A stretch of 64,000 nucleotides of DNA. It comes from Deltaproteobacteria bacterium (GTDB lineage Bacteria; DRYD01). Positions within the stretch are counted from its first letter, which is position 1, and every line of letters starts with the position of its first letter. The notes under the pieces are model-generated. The model was not told where the DNA came from. It made no database searches and saw nothing but the letters and a program-made list of their open reading frames with translations. Location: positions 18,360 through 82,359 of the forward strand of contig JAPYWL010000003.1 in the NCBI GenBank assembly GCA_028276365.1, written 5' to 3'. A program made the translations under genes and the position numbers. Below are positions 8,567 to 17,461 of this stretch, one piece after another.

Positions 8567-8824
8567 TTAAATTTTCTTTGCTTTTTCTAATATTTTTATA
8601 ACAACCCATCTCTTTAATTTACTTAAAGGTCTACTTTCTAAAATCAAAACCCTATCTCCTTCTTCACACTCATTATTTTCATCATGAGCATAATACTTTT
8701 TATAAGTTTTAACAACCTTTTTATAAATTGGATGTTTTTTCAAATATTCAACTTTCACAACTACAGTCTTATCCATTTTATTACTAATAACAACTCCCTC
8801 TAATTTTTTTTTATTAGTTCTCAT
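8567..8824 (-). CDS. rpsQ: 30S ribosomal protein S17
   Basis: S17, 85 residues, an OB-fold rRNA-binding protein. [30 protein letters not shown] and [27 protein letters not shown] match the family. The ATG at 8824 is chosen: AAGGAG lies 11 nt before it, whereas the in-frame GTG at 8836 overlaps that site. The ribosome site lies over the end of rpmC, so the two genes are probably translationally coupled. Confidence 0.96.
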   Translation of the reverse strand: MRTNKKKLEGVVISNKMDKTVVVKVEYLKKHPIYKKVVKTYKKYYAHDENNECEEGDRVLILESRPLSKLKRWVVIKILEKAKKI

Positions 8825-8832
8825 AAATAGAA

Positions 8833-9048
8833 TCACTCCTTAATTTCTTTATTTTTTTTAACAGATAAAAAATACTTTATTCTAGCTATTTTTTTTCTTA
8901 ATAAAGAAAGAATATGGGGTTTAAAATCAGGAGAAATATTCATTTTTAATTTATTATCAAAATATTCTTTTTTAGTTTTTCTTAATTCATTAACTAAATC
9001 TTGATATTCTAAGGATCTAAGAAATTCCAATTCCTTCTTAGATTTCAT
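8833..9048 (-). CDS. rpmC: 50S ribosomal protein L29
   Basis: L29, 71 residues, a two-helix protein near the exit tunnel. [33 protein letters not shown] and the second helix [15 protein letters not shown] fit the family. The ATG at 9048 is 8-9 nt after AAAGGAGG; the GTG at 9060 overlaps that site. It lies between rplP and rpsQ as usual. Confidence 0.94.
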   Translation of the reverse strand: MKSKKELEFLRSLEYQDLVNELRKTKKEYFDNKLKMNISPDFKPHILSLLRKKIARIKYFLSVKKNKEIKE

Positions 9049-9071
9049 TAGAAAACTCACCTCCTTTTAAA

Positions 9072-9479
9072 TTATTCTTTTTCCACGATTTTCGTTTTAA
9101 TAGGAAGTTTATAAGACGCCTGAGTTAATACTTCATATGCATCCTCTTTTTTTAAGCCAGTTAATTCGAACATAACAACCCCAGGTCTAACAACTGCTAC
9201 ATATTTTTCTACATCAGCTTTACCTCCACCCATCCTAGATTCTGCAGGTTTCTTGGTAACTGGCTTATGAGGGAAGATTCTAATCCACAATTTTCCACCT
9301 TTTTTAAGATTCTTAGAAATAACAATTCTAGCAGCCTCTATCTGATTAGCAGTAATCCAACTAGGTTCTAATGCCATTAAACCATAATCTCCAAATGCTA
9401 CATAATTACATTTAGTAGCTTTCCTTTTCATTCTCCCTCTTCTTTCTTTTCTAAATTTTCTTCTTTTTGGTGCTAACAT
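9072..9479 (-). CDS. rplP: 50S ribosomal protein L16
   Basis: L16, 135 residues, part of the A-site region of the large subunit. [44 protein letters not shown] and [21 protein letters not shown] are diagnostic. The ATG at 9479 gives the canonical N-terminus and follows AAGGGG; the upstream TTG would put seven extra residues over the ribosome site. Confidence 0.97.
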   Translation of the reverse strand: MLAPKRRKFRKERRGRMKRKATKCNYVAFGDYGLMALEPSWITANQIEAARIVISKNLKKGGKLWIRIFPHKPVTKKPAESRMGGGKADVEKYVAVVRPGVVMFELTGLKKEDAYEVLTQASYKLPIKTKIVEKE

Positions 9480-9519
9480 ATCTATAACACCCCTTTTCAA
9501 TTTTAATATAAAAAATAAA

Positions 9520-10287
9520 CTAAATCTCCTTTGGCATAGAAGCTAATTTTAATTTCTCTAGTACTTCAAATTGTTTCTTAGTTTCTTCATCTTTAAATGT
9601 CATACCTTTATATATCCAAACTTTAACACCAATAACTCCCCATTTTGTCATAGCCTCATCTAAAGCATAATCAATATCAGCCATTAAAGTTTGTAAAGGT
9701 ACCTTACCTAAAATTATTCTTTCTCTTCTAGCTAATTCAGCACCATCTAATCTACCAGCAACTTCTATTCTAACTCCTTGTGCTCCTACTCTAATAACCC
9801 TAATAGCAGCAGCACGCATAGCTCTTCTAAAACTAACCCGCTGCTCTAACTGTCTTGCTATACTATGTGCAACTAATTTGGCACTCAAATCAGGATGCTC
9901 CACTTCTTTTACTTCTATAACAGCTTCCTTACCAAACTCCTTAAATATAGCATTCTTTAAAGCTTCTATATCGCTTCCTCTCTTACCTATTATTATTGCA
10001 GGCTTAGATGTATAAATAGTTATATGTAAATTATTAGATTTCCTACCTATAATTATCTTTTCAATAGAAGCAGGATTAGGATCCTTGAATTTAGCACTAC
10101 CCTCCTTGACTTTTAACCCCATCTTTTTTATTATACTTTTTCTTATATAACTAAATATAAAATTCCTTATTTTATGATCTTCAATAACAGCAGCTTGATA
10201 ATCCTTTTTCTTAGGGAAAAACCAAATACTATCCCAGTACTTATTTATCCCTAATCTTAAAGCCTTAGGATGTACTTTCTGACCCAA
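9520..10287 (-). CDS. rpsC: 30S ribosomal protein S3, TTG start
   Basis: S3, 255 residues, lines the mRNA entry site of the 30S subunit. It begins [19 protein letters not shown], carries a KH domain with [17 protein letters not shown], and a C-terminal domain with [19 protein letters not shown]. The start is a TTG at 10287, 8 nt after a perfect AAGGAGG (10296-10302). The alternative GTG at 10296 uses the last G of that ribosome site and would add three residues (MFF). A TTG start for a highly expressed ribosomal gene is noteworthy. It follows rplV by 30 nt. Confidence 0.95.
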   Translation of the reverse strand: MGQKVHPKALRLGINKYWDSIWFFPKKKDYQAAVIEDHKIRNFIFSYIRKSIIKKMGLKVKEGSAKFKDPNPASIEKIIIGRKSNNLHITIYTSKPAIIIGKRGSDIEALKNAIFKEFGKEAVIEVKEVEHPDLSAKLVAHSIARQLEQRVSFRRAMRAAAIRVIRVGAQGVRIEVAGRLDGAELARRERIILGKVPLQTLMADIDYALDEAMTKWGVIGVKVWIYKGMTFKDEETKKQFEVLEKLKLASMPKEI

Positions 10288-10295
10288 AAAAAACA

Positions 10296-10302
10296 CCTCC
10301 TT
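10296..10302 (-). promoter_or_regulatory. Shine-Dalgarno site fixing the TTG start of rpsC
   Basis: AAGGAGG at 10296-10302 is 8 nt before the TTG at 10287. The GTG at 10296 shares its last G, so it cannot be the main start. Confidence 0.85.
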
Positions 10303-10317
10303 ACTTTATTTTCTTAT

Positions 10318-10866
10318 TTATTTCCCAACTTTTACTTCCTTAGATTCCTTTACTTTTCTTTTTTTAATTTTAGTTCTTTCACCAACTTTTAAAGTAATAT
10401 GAGAAGTATGTTTTAAAATCCTAGTTCCTGAGCCCCGAGCTTTAGTATCCCATCTTTTTATATATGGCCCCTTATTAACAAAAACTTCATAAACAAACAA
10501 ATTGTTAATATCAACATCTTTATATTTATCAGATAAATATTCAGCATTGGCTTTAACAGAAAGCAATAATTTTTCAACCATTCTTGCAGCTTTCCTTGGA
10601 ATGAAAGCTACTATGTTAATAGCTTCATCTAAGGATTTTCCTCTAATTAAATCTAAAATAGGCTTTACTTTTTTATAAGAAGTCCTTAAATATCTAGCAA
10701 ATCCATTAAAAGTAAAAGGAGTCACTTTAAAAGAATTCCATTTATTTTCCCAATATTTTTGATGAGCAATTCTTTTAGCTTCCTTTAAATCCTTTGCTTT
10801 AATTAATTCAAATTTTTTATTATTATCAGCATCTTTATAAACTATTTTATAAGTATATAAATACAT
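10318..10866 (-). CDS. rplV: 50S ribosomal protein L22 with a 55-residue N-terminal extension
   Basis: L22, 182 residues instead of about 110-120. The normal protein starts near residue 56 (ARYLRTSYKKVKPILDLIRGKSLDEA) and runs through the tunnel loop region RWDTKARGSGTRILKHTSHITLKV. Residues 1-55 form an extra small domain, YKIVYKDADNNKKFELIKAKDLKEAKRIA..., which looks like a strand-strand-helix unit. The extension is real as far as can be seen: the AAGGGGG site is 10-12 nt before the first ATG and there is no in-frame Met near residue 56. L22 touches the exit tunnel, so the extra domain may reach the ribosome surface (inference). Confidence 0.95.
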   Translation of the reverse strand: MYLYTYKIVYKDADNNKKFELIKAKDLKEAKRIAHQKYWENKWNSFKVTPFTFNGFARYLRTSYKKVKPILDLIRGKSLDEAINIVAFIPRKAARMVEKLLLSVKANAEYLSDKYKDVDINNLFVYEVFVNKGPYIKRWDTKARGSGTRILKHTSHITLKVGERTKIKKRKVKESKEVKVGK

Positions 10867-10901
10867 AATAAAAAGCCCCCTTTAATATTACTTTCTGTAT
10901 T

Positions 10902-11183
10902 TTATTTTTTCTCTTTAGAAGCTCCTTTTTTCTCAGGATGTCCCTTAAAAGTTCTAGTAGGAGCAAACTCACCAAGCTTATGTCCAATCATTTGTTCAGT
11001 AACATAAACAGGAACATGCCCTTTACCATTATGTACCAAAAAAGTAAGTCCAACCATTTCAGGAACAATTGTACTTCGTCTTGACCAAGTTTTAATAGTT
11101 TTTTCACCTGTTTGAATTGCTTTTAATACTTTTTTATATAATTTTTCATCAACAAATGGTCCTTTCTTAGAGCTTCTACCCAT
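10902..11183 (-). CDS. rpsS: 30S ribosomal protein S19
   Basis: S19, 93 residues, in the 30S head. [15 protein letters not shown] and [32 protein letters not shown] are diagnostic. A GGAGGGG site precedes the ATG. It lies between rplB and rplV as in the standard S10 operon. Confidence 0.98.
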   Translation of the reverse strand: MGRSSKKGPFVDEKLYKKVLKAIQTGEKTIKTWSRRSTIVPEMVGLTFLVHNGKGHVPVYVTEQMIGHKLGEFAPTRTFKGHPEKKGASKEKK

Positions 11184-11200
11184 AAAATATTCCCCTCCTA

Positions 11201-12037
11201 CTACTTGTTCTTAGGTCTTCTACTTATTATAAACTTACTAGAGCTTTTCTTTTCTTTTCTTGTTTTATAACCTACAGTAGGTTTACCCCATGGAGTAACA
11301 CTAGGCCTACCTGGATGAGTTCTACCTTCTCCTCCACCATGTGGATGATCCACAACATTCATACACGTACCTCTTACATGAGGTCGCCTATCAAGATACC
11401 TCATTCTGCCAGCTTTACCAATAACTAAATTATGATGCTCTTGATTAGAAACTCTACCAATAGTAGCCCTACATTTAGCATTAATCTTTCTAATTTCTCC
11501 AGATGGTAATCTAACAATAGCATAATCCTCTTCTTTTCCTATTAACTGAGCTACACTCCCTGCTGATCTTGCTAATTGTCCACCCTTACCTGGATATAAT
11601 TCAACATTATGAATAAAAGTACCAACAGGTATATTCCTTAAAGGTAAACAATTACCTACTTTTATTTCTACGTTTTCCCCAGATTCAATAACATCTCCAA
11701 CTTTTAAACCTTCAGGAGTAATAATATATCTTTTTTCGCCATCCTCATACTCTACTAACGAAATCCAAGCACTTCTATTAGGATCATATTCTATAGTTTT
11801 AACAACAGCCTTAACATTATCTTTATTTCTCTTAAAATCTATTATTCTTACTCTTCTCTTATGACCTCCTCCTCTAAATCTAACCGTAACTTTACCTTGA
11901 TTATTTCTTCCTCCCTTTTTCTTTTTTATAACAGTTAAAGGTTTATAAGGACTATCAGTAGTTAATTCGCTTTTAAAATCATAATAAACTACAAATCTTC
12001 TACCCGGAGAAGTAGGATTAACTTTTTTTAAAGCCAT
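11201..12037 (-). CDS. rplB: 50S ribosomal protein L2
   Basis: L2, 278 residues, needed for subunit joining and the peptidyl transferase centre. [15 protein letters not shown] at the start, [19 protein letters not shown] in the middle and the [21 protein letters not shown] loop with the conserved His are all present. AGGAGG precedes the ATG. Standard place between rplW and rpsS. Confidence 0.98.
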   Translation of the reverse strand: MALKKVNPTSPGRRFVVYYDFKSELTTDSPYKPLTVIKKKKGGRNNQGKVTVRFRGGGHKRRVRIIDFKRNKDNVKAVVKTIEYDPNRSAWISLVEYEDGEKRYIITPEGLKVGDVIESGENVEIKVGNCLPLRNIPVGTFIHNVELYPGKGGQLARSAGSVAQLIGKEEDYAIVRLPSGEIRKINAKCRATIGRVSNQEHHNLVIGKAGRMRYLDRRPHVRGTCMNVVDHPHGGGEGRTHPGRPSVTPWGKPTVGYKTRKEKKSSSKFIISRRPKNK

Positions 12038-12056
12038 ATTTTTTCCTCCTTATTTT

Positions 12057-12413
12057 TTATTTTTTCTCTAATAAATTCTCAATAAAATCTATTTTATATC
12101 CCTCTTTAAGAGTAATAATAGCTTTCTTATAACCCTTAGCTTTATGTTTATAATATATATTTCTATTTGATTGGAACTTATACCTACTTCTATAGTAAGT
12201 AGTTTTAGGAGGAATATTAACAATATTTATTTTATCAACCTTAACATTAAATAATTTTTGAACCGCATTTTTTACATCCACTTTAGTAGCTCTTTTATCT
12301 ATTTCAAATACATATTTTTTCTTACTACCTTGATTTAATAAATTTAATGCTTTCTCAGTTAATATTGGCTTTTTTAATACTTCATATAAATTAATCTCTG
12401 TTTTAGATTTCAT
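12057..12413 (-). CDS. rplW: 50S ribosomal protein L23
   Basis: L23, 118 residues, at the tunnel exit, where it docks trigger factor and the signal recognition particle. Residues 12-30 (VLKKPILTEKALNLLNQ) and KYVFEIDKRATKVDVKNAVQKLFNVKVDKINIVN match the family. It carries about ten extra residues at the N-terminus. A GGAGG site stands before the ATG, overlapping the 13-nt gap from rplD. Confidence 0.97.
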   Translation of the reverse strand: MKSKTEINLYEVLKKPILTEKALNLLNQGSKKKYVFEIDKRATKVDVKNAVQKLFNVKVDKINIVNIPPKTTYYRSRYKFQSNRNIYYKHKAKGYKKAIITLKEGYKIDFIENLLEKK

Positions 12414-12426
12414 AAAATTTACCTCC

Positions 12427-13107
12427 TTAGCTATTAACTTTATCTTTAATTAAATTATTATTAACATATTCAATAAATAATTCATTTAATCTCTCCCAAG
12501 CTTTTTTATCTAAGATAACTTTTTTAGCACTTAAAATATCTTCTACATTTAAATTATCAGCTTTTAGAACTTTCCTTGTAGATTCATGATTCCTAACACT
12601 TTTTATAAGATTTAAAACTTTTTCATCTTTTTCCCCATATAAATAAACTATTTTATCTAAATTTAAATTTAAAGCTTTAGCTAAATTTTCCACATTTTTA
12701 GTTTTAATTTCTTTAAAAGGATATTCTTCTAAAACTATAAAATCATCTATCTTTAAACCAATTAAAGAATATAAAGCTAATTTTCTTTGTTTCTTATTCA
12801 TTTTAATAGAAAAATCACGAGGTTGAGGACCAAATACTACTCCACCTTTTCTCCAAATAGGAGACCTAATACTACCATGTCTAGCCCTACCAGTATGTTT
12901 TTGAGCCCATGGTTTTCTACCTCCTCCTCGAACCTCACCCCTTCTCTTTGTCTTAACAGTACCTAATCTTCTATTAGCCCATTGTCTTACTAAATGCATA
13001 TGAACTAATTCCTTTATAAATTCTCTTTTAAAATCAACTTTTAATTCATAAATACCTTGATTATTGAAATTATCATCAATTTTATAAACCTTTATAACTT
13101 TTTCCAT
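12427..13107 (-). CDS. rplD: 50S ribosomal protein L4
   Basis: L4, 226 residues, reaching into the exit tunnel. The tunnel loop TKRRGEVRGGGRKPWAQKHTGRARHGSIRSPIWRKGGVVFGP (residues 53-95) is complete. The C-terminal tail is slightly longer than usual. It lies between rplC and rplW. In proteobacteria L4 also represses this operon; nothing in the leader here shows whether that holds. Confidence 0.97.
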   Translation of the reverse strand: MEKVIKVYKIDDNFNNQGIYELKVDFKREFIKELVHMHLVRQWANRRLGTVKTKRRGEVRGGGRKPWAQKHTGRARHGSIRSPIWRKGGVVFGPQPRDFSIKMNKKQRKLALYSLIGLKIDDFIVLEEYPFKEIKTKNVENLAKALNLNLDKIVYLYGEKDEKVLNLIKSVRNHESTRKVLKADNLNVEDILSAKKVILDKKAWERLNELFIEYVNNNLIKDKVNS

Positions 13108-13141
13108 AACTATTATTCCTCCTTATTTTTAAAATTAATTA

Positions 13142-13768
13142 CTAATTAGATAATTTAATTATCTTTAATAAAGAATTATTAGCTCCAGGGACACTTCCTT
13201 TTATTAATAATAGATTTTTTTCTTTAATAACATCAACTATTTCAAGATTTCTAATAGTAACAGTTTCATCACCATATTTACCAGGTCTCCTTTTACCAGG
13301 TCTAGTAGGTCCAATCCTAGAAGTAGCATTACTACCAGCTTTTCTATGATGCTTACTACCATGAGACATAGGACCTCTACTAGCATTCCATCTTTTAATC
13401 ATTCCACTAAAGCCTCTACCTTTTGTTTTTCCAGTAACCTTTATTAAATCTCCAGCTTTAAATAAATCTACATCTATAACATCTCCAACTTTATATTTTT
13501 TAGCTATTTCTTCATTAACTTTAATTTCTCCAATTATTTTATAATACTCATTTAATCCAGCTTTTTCAAATACTCCCTTAAGAGGTTTATCTAATTTAGA
13601 AGGATCTACTTGAACAAAAGCAAGCTTTAAAGAATAATAACCATCTTTATCTTTATTTTTTATTTGTATTACTTTACATGGCCCAGCTAAAACCACACTA
13701 ACCGGAATTAATTTATCCCCTTTATATATTTCCGTCATTCCCACCTTTAATCCAAATAATCCTAACAT
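13142..13768 (-). CDS. rplC: 50S ribosomal protein L3
   Basis: L3, 208 residues, an early assembly protein. GLKVGMTEIYKGDKLIPVSVV, GKTKGRGFSGMIKRW and GPMSHGSKHHRKAGSNATSRIGP are recognisable. The segment GPTRPGKRRPGKYGDETVTI replaces the commoner GRVFKGKKMAGRMG form. AAGGAGG precedes the ATG. Directly upstream, where rpsJ should end, an MFS transporter gene intervenes. Confidence 0.97.
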   Translation of the reverse strand: MLGLFGLKVGMTEIYKGDKLIPVSVVLAGPCKVIQIKNKDKDGYYSLKLAFVQVDPSKLDKPLKGVFEKAGLNEYYKIIGEIKVNEEIAKKYKVGDVIDVDLFKAGDLIKVTGKTKGRGFSGMIKRWNASRGPMSHGSKHHRKAGSNATSRIGPTRPGKRRPGKYGDETVTIRNLEIVDVIKEKNLLLIKGSVPGANNSLLKIIKLSN

Positions 13769-13799
13769 ATTATATACCTCCTTTTTCTAACACTATTCC

Positions 13800-15062
13800 T
13801 TAATTTATTTTATAATAAAAAAAGGTAACTATAGAAAAACAAATAATAAATAAGGAAAAAATTTTATAAACAGTTAATAAATTAATAAAGTAGGCAATAT
13901 TACCTAATACAAAAGCTCCTAAAAAACCTAAAGATACATTCAATAAAGAATATAACGAAACAACTTTAGCAATATAAGAAGAATCCGTTACAATCTGAAC
14001 TCTATTATTAGATACTCCAAAAATAACTGATTGCAAAAATCCAACAAAAGGAATAAAGTAATATATATAATTAGGAATAAAAGAAATAACAAGAAATAAA
14101 GTACCATATAAAAACATAATGACCTCTTCAGAAAAATTAACAACAAAACTGGGACTAAATGAAGCTACAAAAATAGCACCAATAATTGCTCCTATGCCTA
14201 ACAAAGAAAGTATCCAAGAAAAATTAGAAATACTTCCCTTTAAAACATTCTTAGTAAAAACTTGTAATAAAGATAATAAAGATAACCCTAAAAAATTAAT
14301 TATAGCTATACTTATAAAACTTTTAAGTATTAATTTATTGTTATATATGTATTTTATAACCTCTTTTATTTCCTTAATTATAGTGTTTCTTAGGTCATTT
14401 TTATCATTTTTATTATTATAATGGATTTCAGGTAAATTTTTAGAAAAAATTAATAATAAAATAAGAGGTAGAAAAGAAATAGTATTAAATAAAAATCCCA
14501 TATATAATCCAAATTTTTTAGCTAAGAATGCTGCAAAAATAGGGCCAATAACTCTTGATAAATTAAACGTCAATCCCTGTAAACTAAAAGCACTAGTTAA
14601 ATCTTTTTCTTGGCTAATATTTTTTATTAAAGTACTTCTAGCAGGAAAATAAAAACTCATGGTAATCCCACTAATAAAACCTAATATTAACAAATAAATT
14701 CCATTTATTTTATTAGTATAAACTAAATAAGTTATAAAACAAGCATTAAAAAAATCAACAAATTGAATAATAATTAAAACTTTTCTATACCCTAACCTAT
14801 CTATAACAATTCCACTAACAAAAGAAAAAATAAGAGATGGTAAAAATCTAATTAAATTAAAATTACCAGTAAATTGAGAAGCTAAATTAGGGTTAGGGAA
14901 AATAATATTAATTAACCATTGCCTTAAAGTATAATCAACCCAGTTACCTATTAGCGATATACCTTGAAAAAACCAAAAATAAAAATAAAACGGGTTTTTT
15001 AAAGCCCTAAAAGGATTTTCTATTGGAAAATTACTATCTTTGTTAGTTATATTTATACTCAT
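13800..15062 (-). CDS. MFS transporter inserted between rpsJ and rplC
   Basis: A 420-residue protein with about 12 membrane helices. The pattern NPFYFYFWFFQGISLIGNWVDYTLRQWL, GIVIDRLGYRKVLIIIQ (the MFS loop 2-3 motif region) and ISGITMSFYFPARSTLIKNI place it in the MFS_3 group of the major facilitator superfamily, whose members export varied small molecules. The substrate cannot be told. It lies 24 nt downstream of rpsJ and 31 nt upstream of rplC on the same strand, so it is embedded in the S10 operon. Unlike its neighbours it has no Shine-Dalgarno sequence, which should keep its yield low even if it is on the ribosomal transcript. Base composition looks like the rest of the window. Confidence 0.9.
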   Translation of the reverse strand: MSINITNKDSNFPIENPFRALKNPFYFYFWFFQGISLIGNWVDYTLRQWLINIIFPNPNLASQFTGNFNLIRFLPSLIFSFVSGIVIDRLGYRKVLIIIQFVDFFNACFITYLVYTNKINGIYLLILGFISGITMSFYFPARSTLIKNISQEKDLTSAFSLQGLTFNLSRVIGPIFAAFLAKKFGLYMGFLFNTISFLPLILLLIFSKNLPEIHYNNKNDKNDLRNTIIKEIKEVIKYIYNNKLILKSFISIAIINFLGLSLLSLLQVFTKNVLKGSISNFSWILSLLGIGAIIGAIFVASFSPSFVVNFSEEVIMFLYGTLFLVISFIPNYIYYFIPFVGFLQSVIFGVSNNRVQIVTDSSYIAKVVSLYSLLNVSLGFLGAFVLGNIAYFINLLTVYKIFSLFIICFSIVTFFYYKIN

Positions 15063-15086
15063 ATTTTGATTTACTAATTTTTTATA

Positions 15087-15401
15087 CTAAATTGTTTTAA
15101 TAACAACTTCAACACCTTCTGGTAAATCTATTTTTTTAATTTCCTCAATAGTTTTAGGAGTGTAATCAGATATTTCAAGTAATCTTTTATGAATTTTTAA
15201 TTCAAAATGTTCTCCTGATCTTTTATCAACGTGAGGAGAACGTGTAACACAAAAAAGTCTTCGTTTTACTGGTAAATAAACAGGTCCTATTACTTTAGCA
15301 CCTGTTCCTAATGCCATATCTATTATTTTATTAACAGATTTATCTAATAATTTATGATCCCAACTCATTAATTTTATTCTTATCTTAGGTAATTTACTCA
15401 T
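15087..15401 (-). CDS. rpsJ: 30S ribosomal protein S10
   Basis: S10, 104 residues, in the 30S head; also NusE in antitermination. KIRIKLMSWDHKLLDKSVNKI, GAKVIGPVYLPVKRRLFCVTRSPHVDKRSGEHFE are diagnostic. GGAGG stands 10 nt before the ATG. It is the first gene of the ribosomal cluster; fusA and tuf, which often precede it, are absent, and a 194-nt spacer separates it from the gluzincin gene. Confidence 0.98.
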   Translation of the reverse strand: MSKLPKIRIKLMSWDHKLLDKSVNKIIDMALGTGAKVIGPVYLPVKRRLFCVTRSPHVDKRSGEHFELKIHKRLLEISDYTPKTIEEIKKIDLPEGVEVVIKTI

Positions 15402-15595
15402 ACTTTAAAAACCTCCATCTATTATAAATATCTTTGTAATTATTTTATTCAATAAAAAATCTTTTTTTCCTTTTTATAATTAAATAAAATGAATTAATCT
15501 CTATTACAGGAAATCAGTTTAAGTGAAAATAAAGGCTGAATTTTATTATCTTTCTTAGTTATTTTTTAAATTAATCCTAATACTTTTTTAAATTC

Positions 15596-17389
15596 CTAAA
15601 CTAAAATGGAATTATCGTTATTTTGGTCTTTACTAATAATCTTAGCATAATCTTGCATATCTTTAACTTTTTGCTCATTTATCTTTTCTATATAAGAATA
15701 AATTAAATTCATTTTATTATTAAAAACAAAAATGCCCCCACCATAAATAGGGTAATCCTTAGATTTTACTTTAATAGATTTCGGATATCTATAAGTTAGT
15801 TCAATATTTATACCTTCATTAAACCCTGGAACAATAAAAACAGAAATATCATCTATACTAAGATAATCAAAATCTAAAGAATAATCCTTTAATATTTTTA
15901 ATATAACTTCTTTTAATTCCTTTTCAAATTCTTTGTCATCATTATTTTTTTTATTTAAAATAGAATACAAATTGGTAACTTTGGAATTTTTTGAATTATT
16001 TATTTCGTTTAAAATATCATTAATATTTAGATTTTCAAATATTTTATTTTCATTAGCAGATTTTAGTAAATAAGAAGTTAATTCAGAATTATTAAATAAA
16101 ATATCAGCAATTATAATCGATTTCATAAACTCAGGAATAGTAGTAGTAGCTGGATTAGAAATTTTAGTACCTTTTATAAATATATTATAAAACCTATCTG
16201 CTACCTCATTTAAACTATACTTATCCTTATTATCACTATAAAATTTTATAAATGCTTTATAAAAAGCATTTGATAAAGATTTTGATTGTAAATGAACTTC
16301 TTTTTCTTCTTTTTTTAAGTCAGAATATTTTTTATATTCAAAAGATTCAGATATATCCCTAATTGGTTTTTCATCTTTGATTTTTGATAATTCATCTGGT
16401 AACATATAAGGATTATTATTTAATAGTTCTTTTGTTTGTTTTATATTGGTATAAATAGTTTTTCCAAAATACTCAGCTATTTGAGAAAGTATATTAGTTT
16501 TAGTTAAATCTATTTTATTATCTTGGATATACTTTTGGATATTAGGATCAGAGGCAGCACTTAAAAAAGCATTAATATCTCCAAAAGCCTCATGAACAGC
16601 TCCTGATTCAAAGTGAAATTGATTATCAATATATCCTGGTCTTAAGTTATCTAACAATTTATGACCCAACTCATGAATTAGTACATCAGTATCGTTAGAC
16701 GCATTAATTACTTCCTGAGTACTTAGATTAAAAACACTACCAAGAACTAATTTATTTGAAATAGGATCATAGTAAGCATTCTTTAAAAAATCCTTATTAG
16801 ATTGTCCATAAAGATCTACTTTAAATGGTTTAATAAAATTCTCTTGAGCATAATTCTTTACTCTATTTATATCCTTTTCTATATTATAAACAGTAGATAA
16901 AACATCATACATTATTGTTTTTGGCTTAAAAACTAATTTATTATCTATTTTATTTAAATCTCCCAGTTCTTGTTTAATCTTATCATACTGGGTTAAAACC
17001 ATAGAAATATTATCAGTTTTTATTATAAAAGCTTTCTGGGGTATACCTTTCATTATTTGTTTTACTATATTATTAATTTTATCTTGAGGTATATAATTTT
17101 TTTTCTCTTTAATATCAATATTTTCTAAATTTATTACTTGCTTTTTAGTTTGGAATAAATTACTTTTAATTTTATCAAAAATTTTCTTTAAATCATTTTC
17201 AATATTTTTTTTAATTTCATCATTTAAAATAAATTCGCCAATAGTTAATTTAGTGGGCAAGACATCCTGATAATAATTATCAATATTTTGAGGATGATAA
17301 TTTATAAGCACATTATTTAACTCTTTTTTATTTTGACTATATTTTAACATTAAATAATTTAAATTAACTAATTTAGATAAATCAAACAT
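15596..17389 (-). CDS. Gluzincin-type metallopeptidase without a signal peptide
   Basis: A 597-residue protein with a zinc-peptidase core: HELGH at residues 239-243 and GAVHEAFGDINAFLSA, whose Glu267 sits 24 residues after the second His. This HExxH...E arrangement with an EAFGD turn resembles the M4 and M36 (thermolysin/fungalysin) families. Those enzymes are normally secreted with a propeptide, but here the N-terminus has no signal peptide or membrane helix; residues 1-200 are helical, charged and Lys/Asn-rich. The C-terminal 100 residues form a separate predicted beta-rich region. A cytoplasmic or non-classically exported protein is inferred. It follows the EEP gene by 72 nt. The function is not known; substrate and inhibitor elements cannot be read from the sequence. 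Confidence 0.65.
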   Translation of the reverse strand: MFDLSKLVNLNYLMLKYSQNKKELNNVLINYHPQNIDNYYQDVLPTKLTIGEFILNDEIKKNIENDLKKIFDKIKSNLFQTKKQVINLENIDIKEKKNYIPQDKINNIVKQIMKGIPQKAFIIKTDNISMVLTQYDKIKQELGDLNKIDNKLVFKPKTIMYDVLSTVYNIEKDINRVKNYAQENFIKPFKVDLYGQSNKDFLKNAYYDPISNKLVLGSVFNLSTQEVINASNDTDVLIHELGHKLLDNLRPGYIDNQFHFESGAVHEAFGDINAFLSAASDPNIQKYIQDNKIDLTKTNILSQIAEYFGKTIYTNIKQTKELLNNNPYMLPDELSKIKDEKPIRDISESFEYKKYSDLKKEEKEVHLQSKSLSNAFYKAFIKFYSDNKDKYSLNEVADRFYNIFIKGTKISNPATTTIPEFMKSIIIADILFNNSELTSYLLKSANENKIFENLNINDILNEINNSKNSKVTNLYSILNKKNNDDKEFEKELKEVILKILKDYSLDFDYLSIDDISVFIVPGFNEGINIELTYRYPKSIKVKSKDYPIYGGGIFVFNNKMNLIYSYIEKINEQKVKDMQDYAKIISKDQNNDNSILV

Positions 17390-17461
17390 ATAAAGCCCCC
17401 TTTCTTTATATTTAATTATATTTTTTTATAAAAATCCTAATTATTTTTTCTATTCTCTTTA

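Noticed and set aside
10288-10296. GTG start of S3 giving an MFF N-terminus
   Set aside because: The GTG uses the last G of the ribosome site; the TTG 9 nt later gives the canonical GQKVHP start.
14119-14421. 100-codon plus-strand frame inside the MFS gene
   Set aside because: Antisense shadow; the minus-strand frame encodes a recognisable MFS protein, and this one has no ribosome site or family features.
15421-15452. Promoter for rpsJ (TTGAAT and TATAAT)
   Set aside because: The spacing is 20 nt and the predicted transcript start would fall inside the Shine-Dalgarno sequence of rpsJ, so this cannot be the working promoter.
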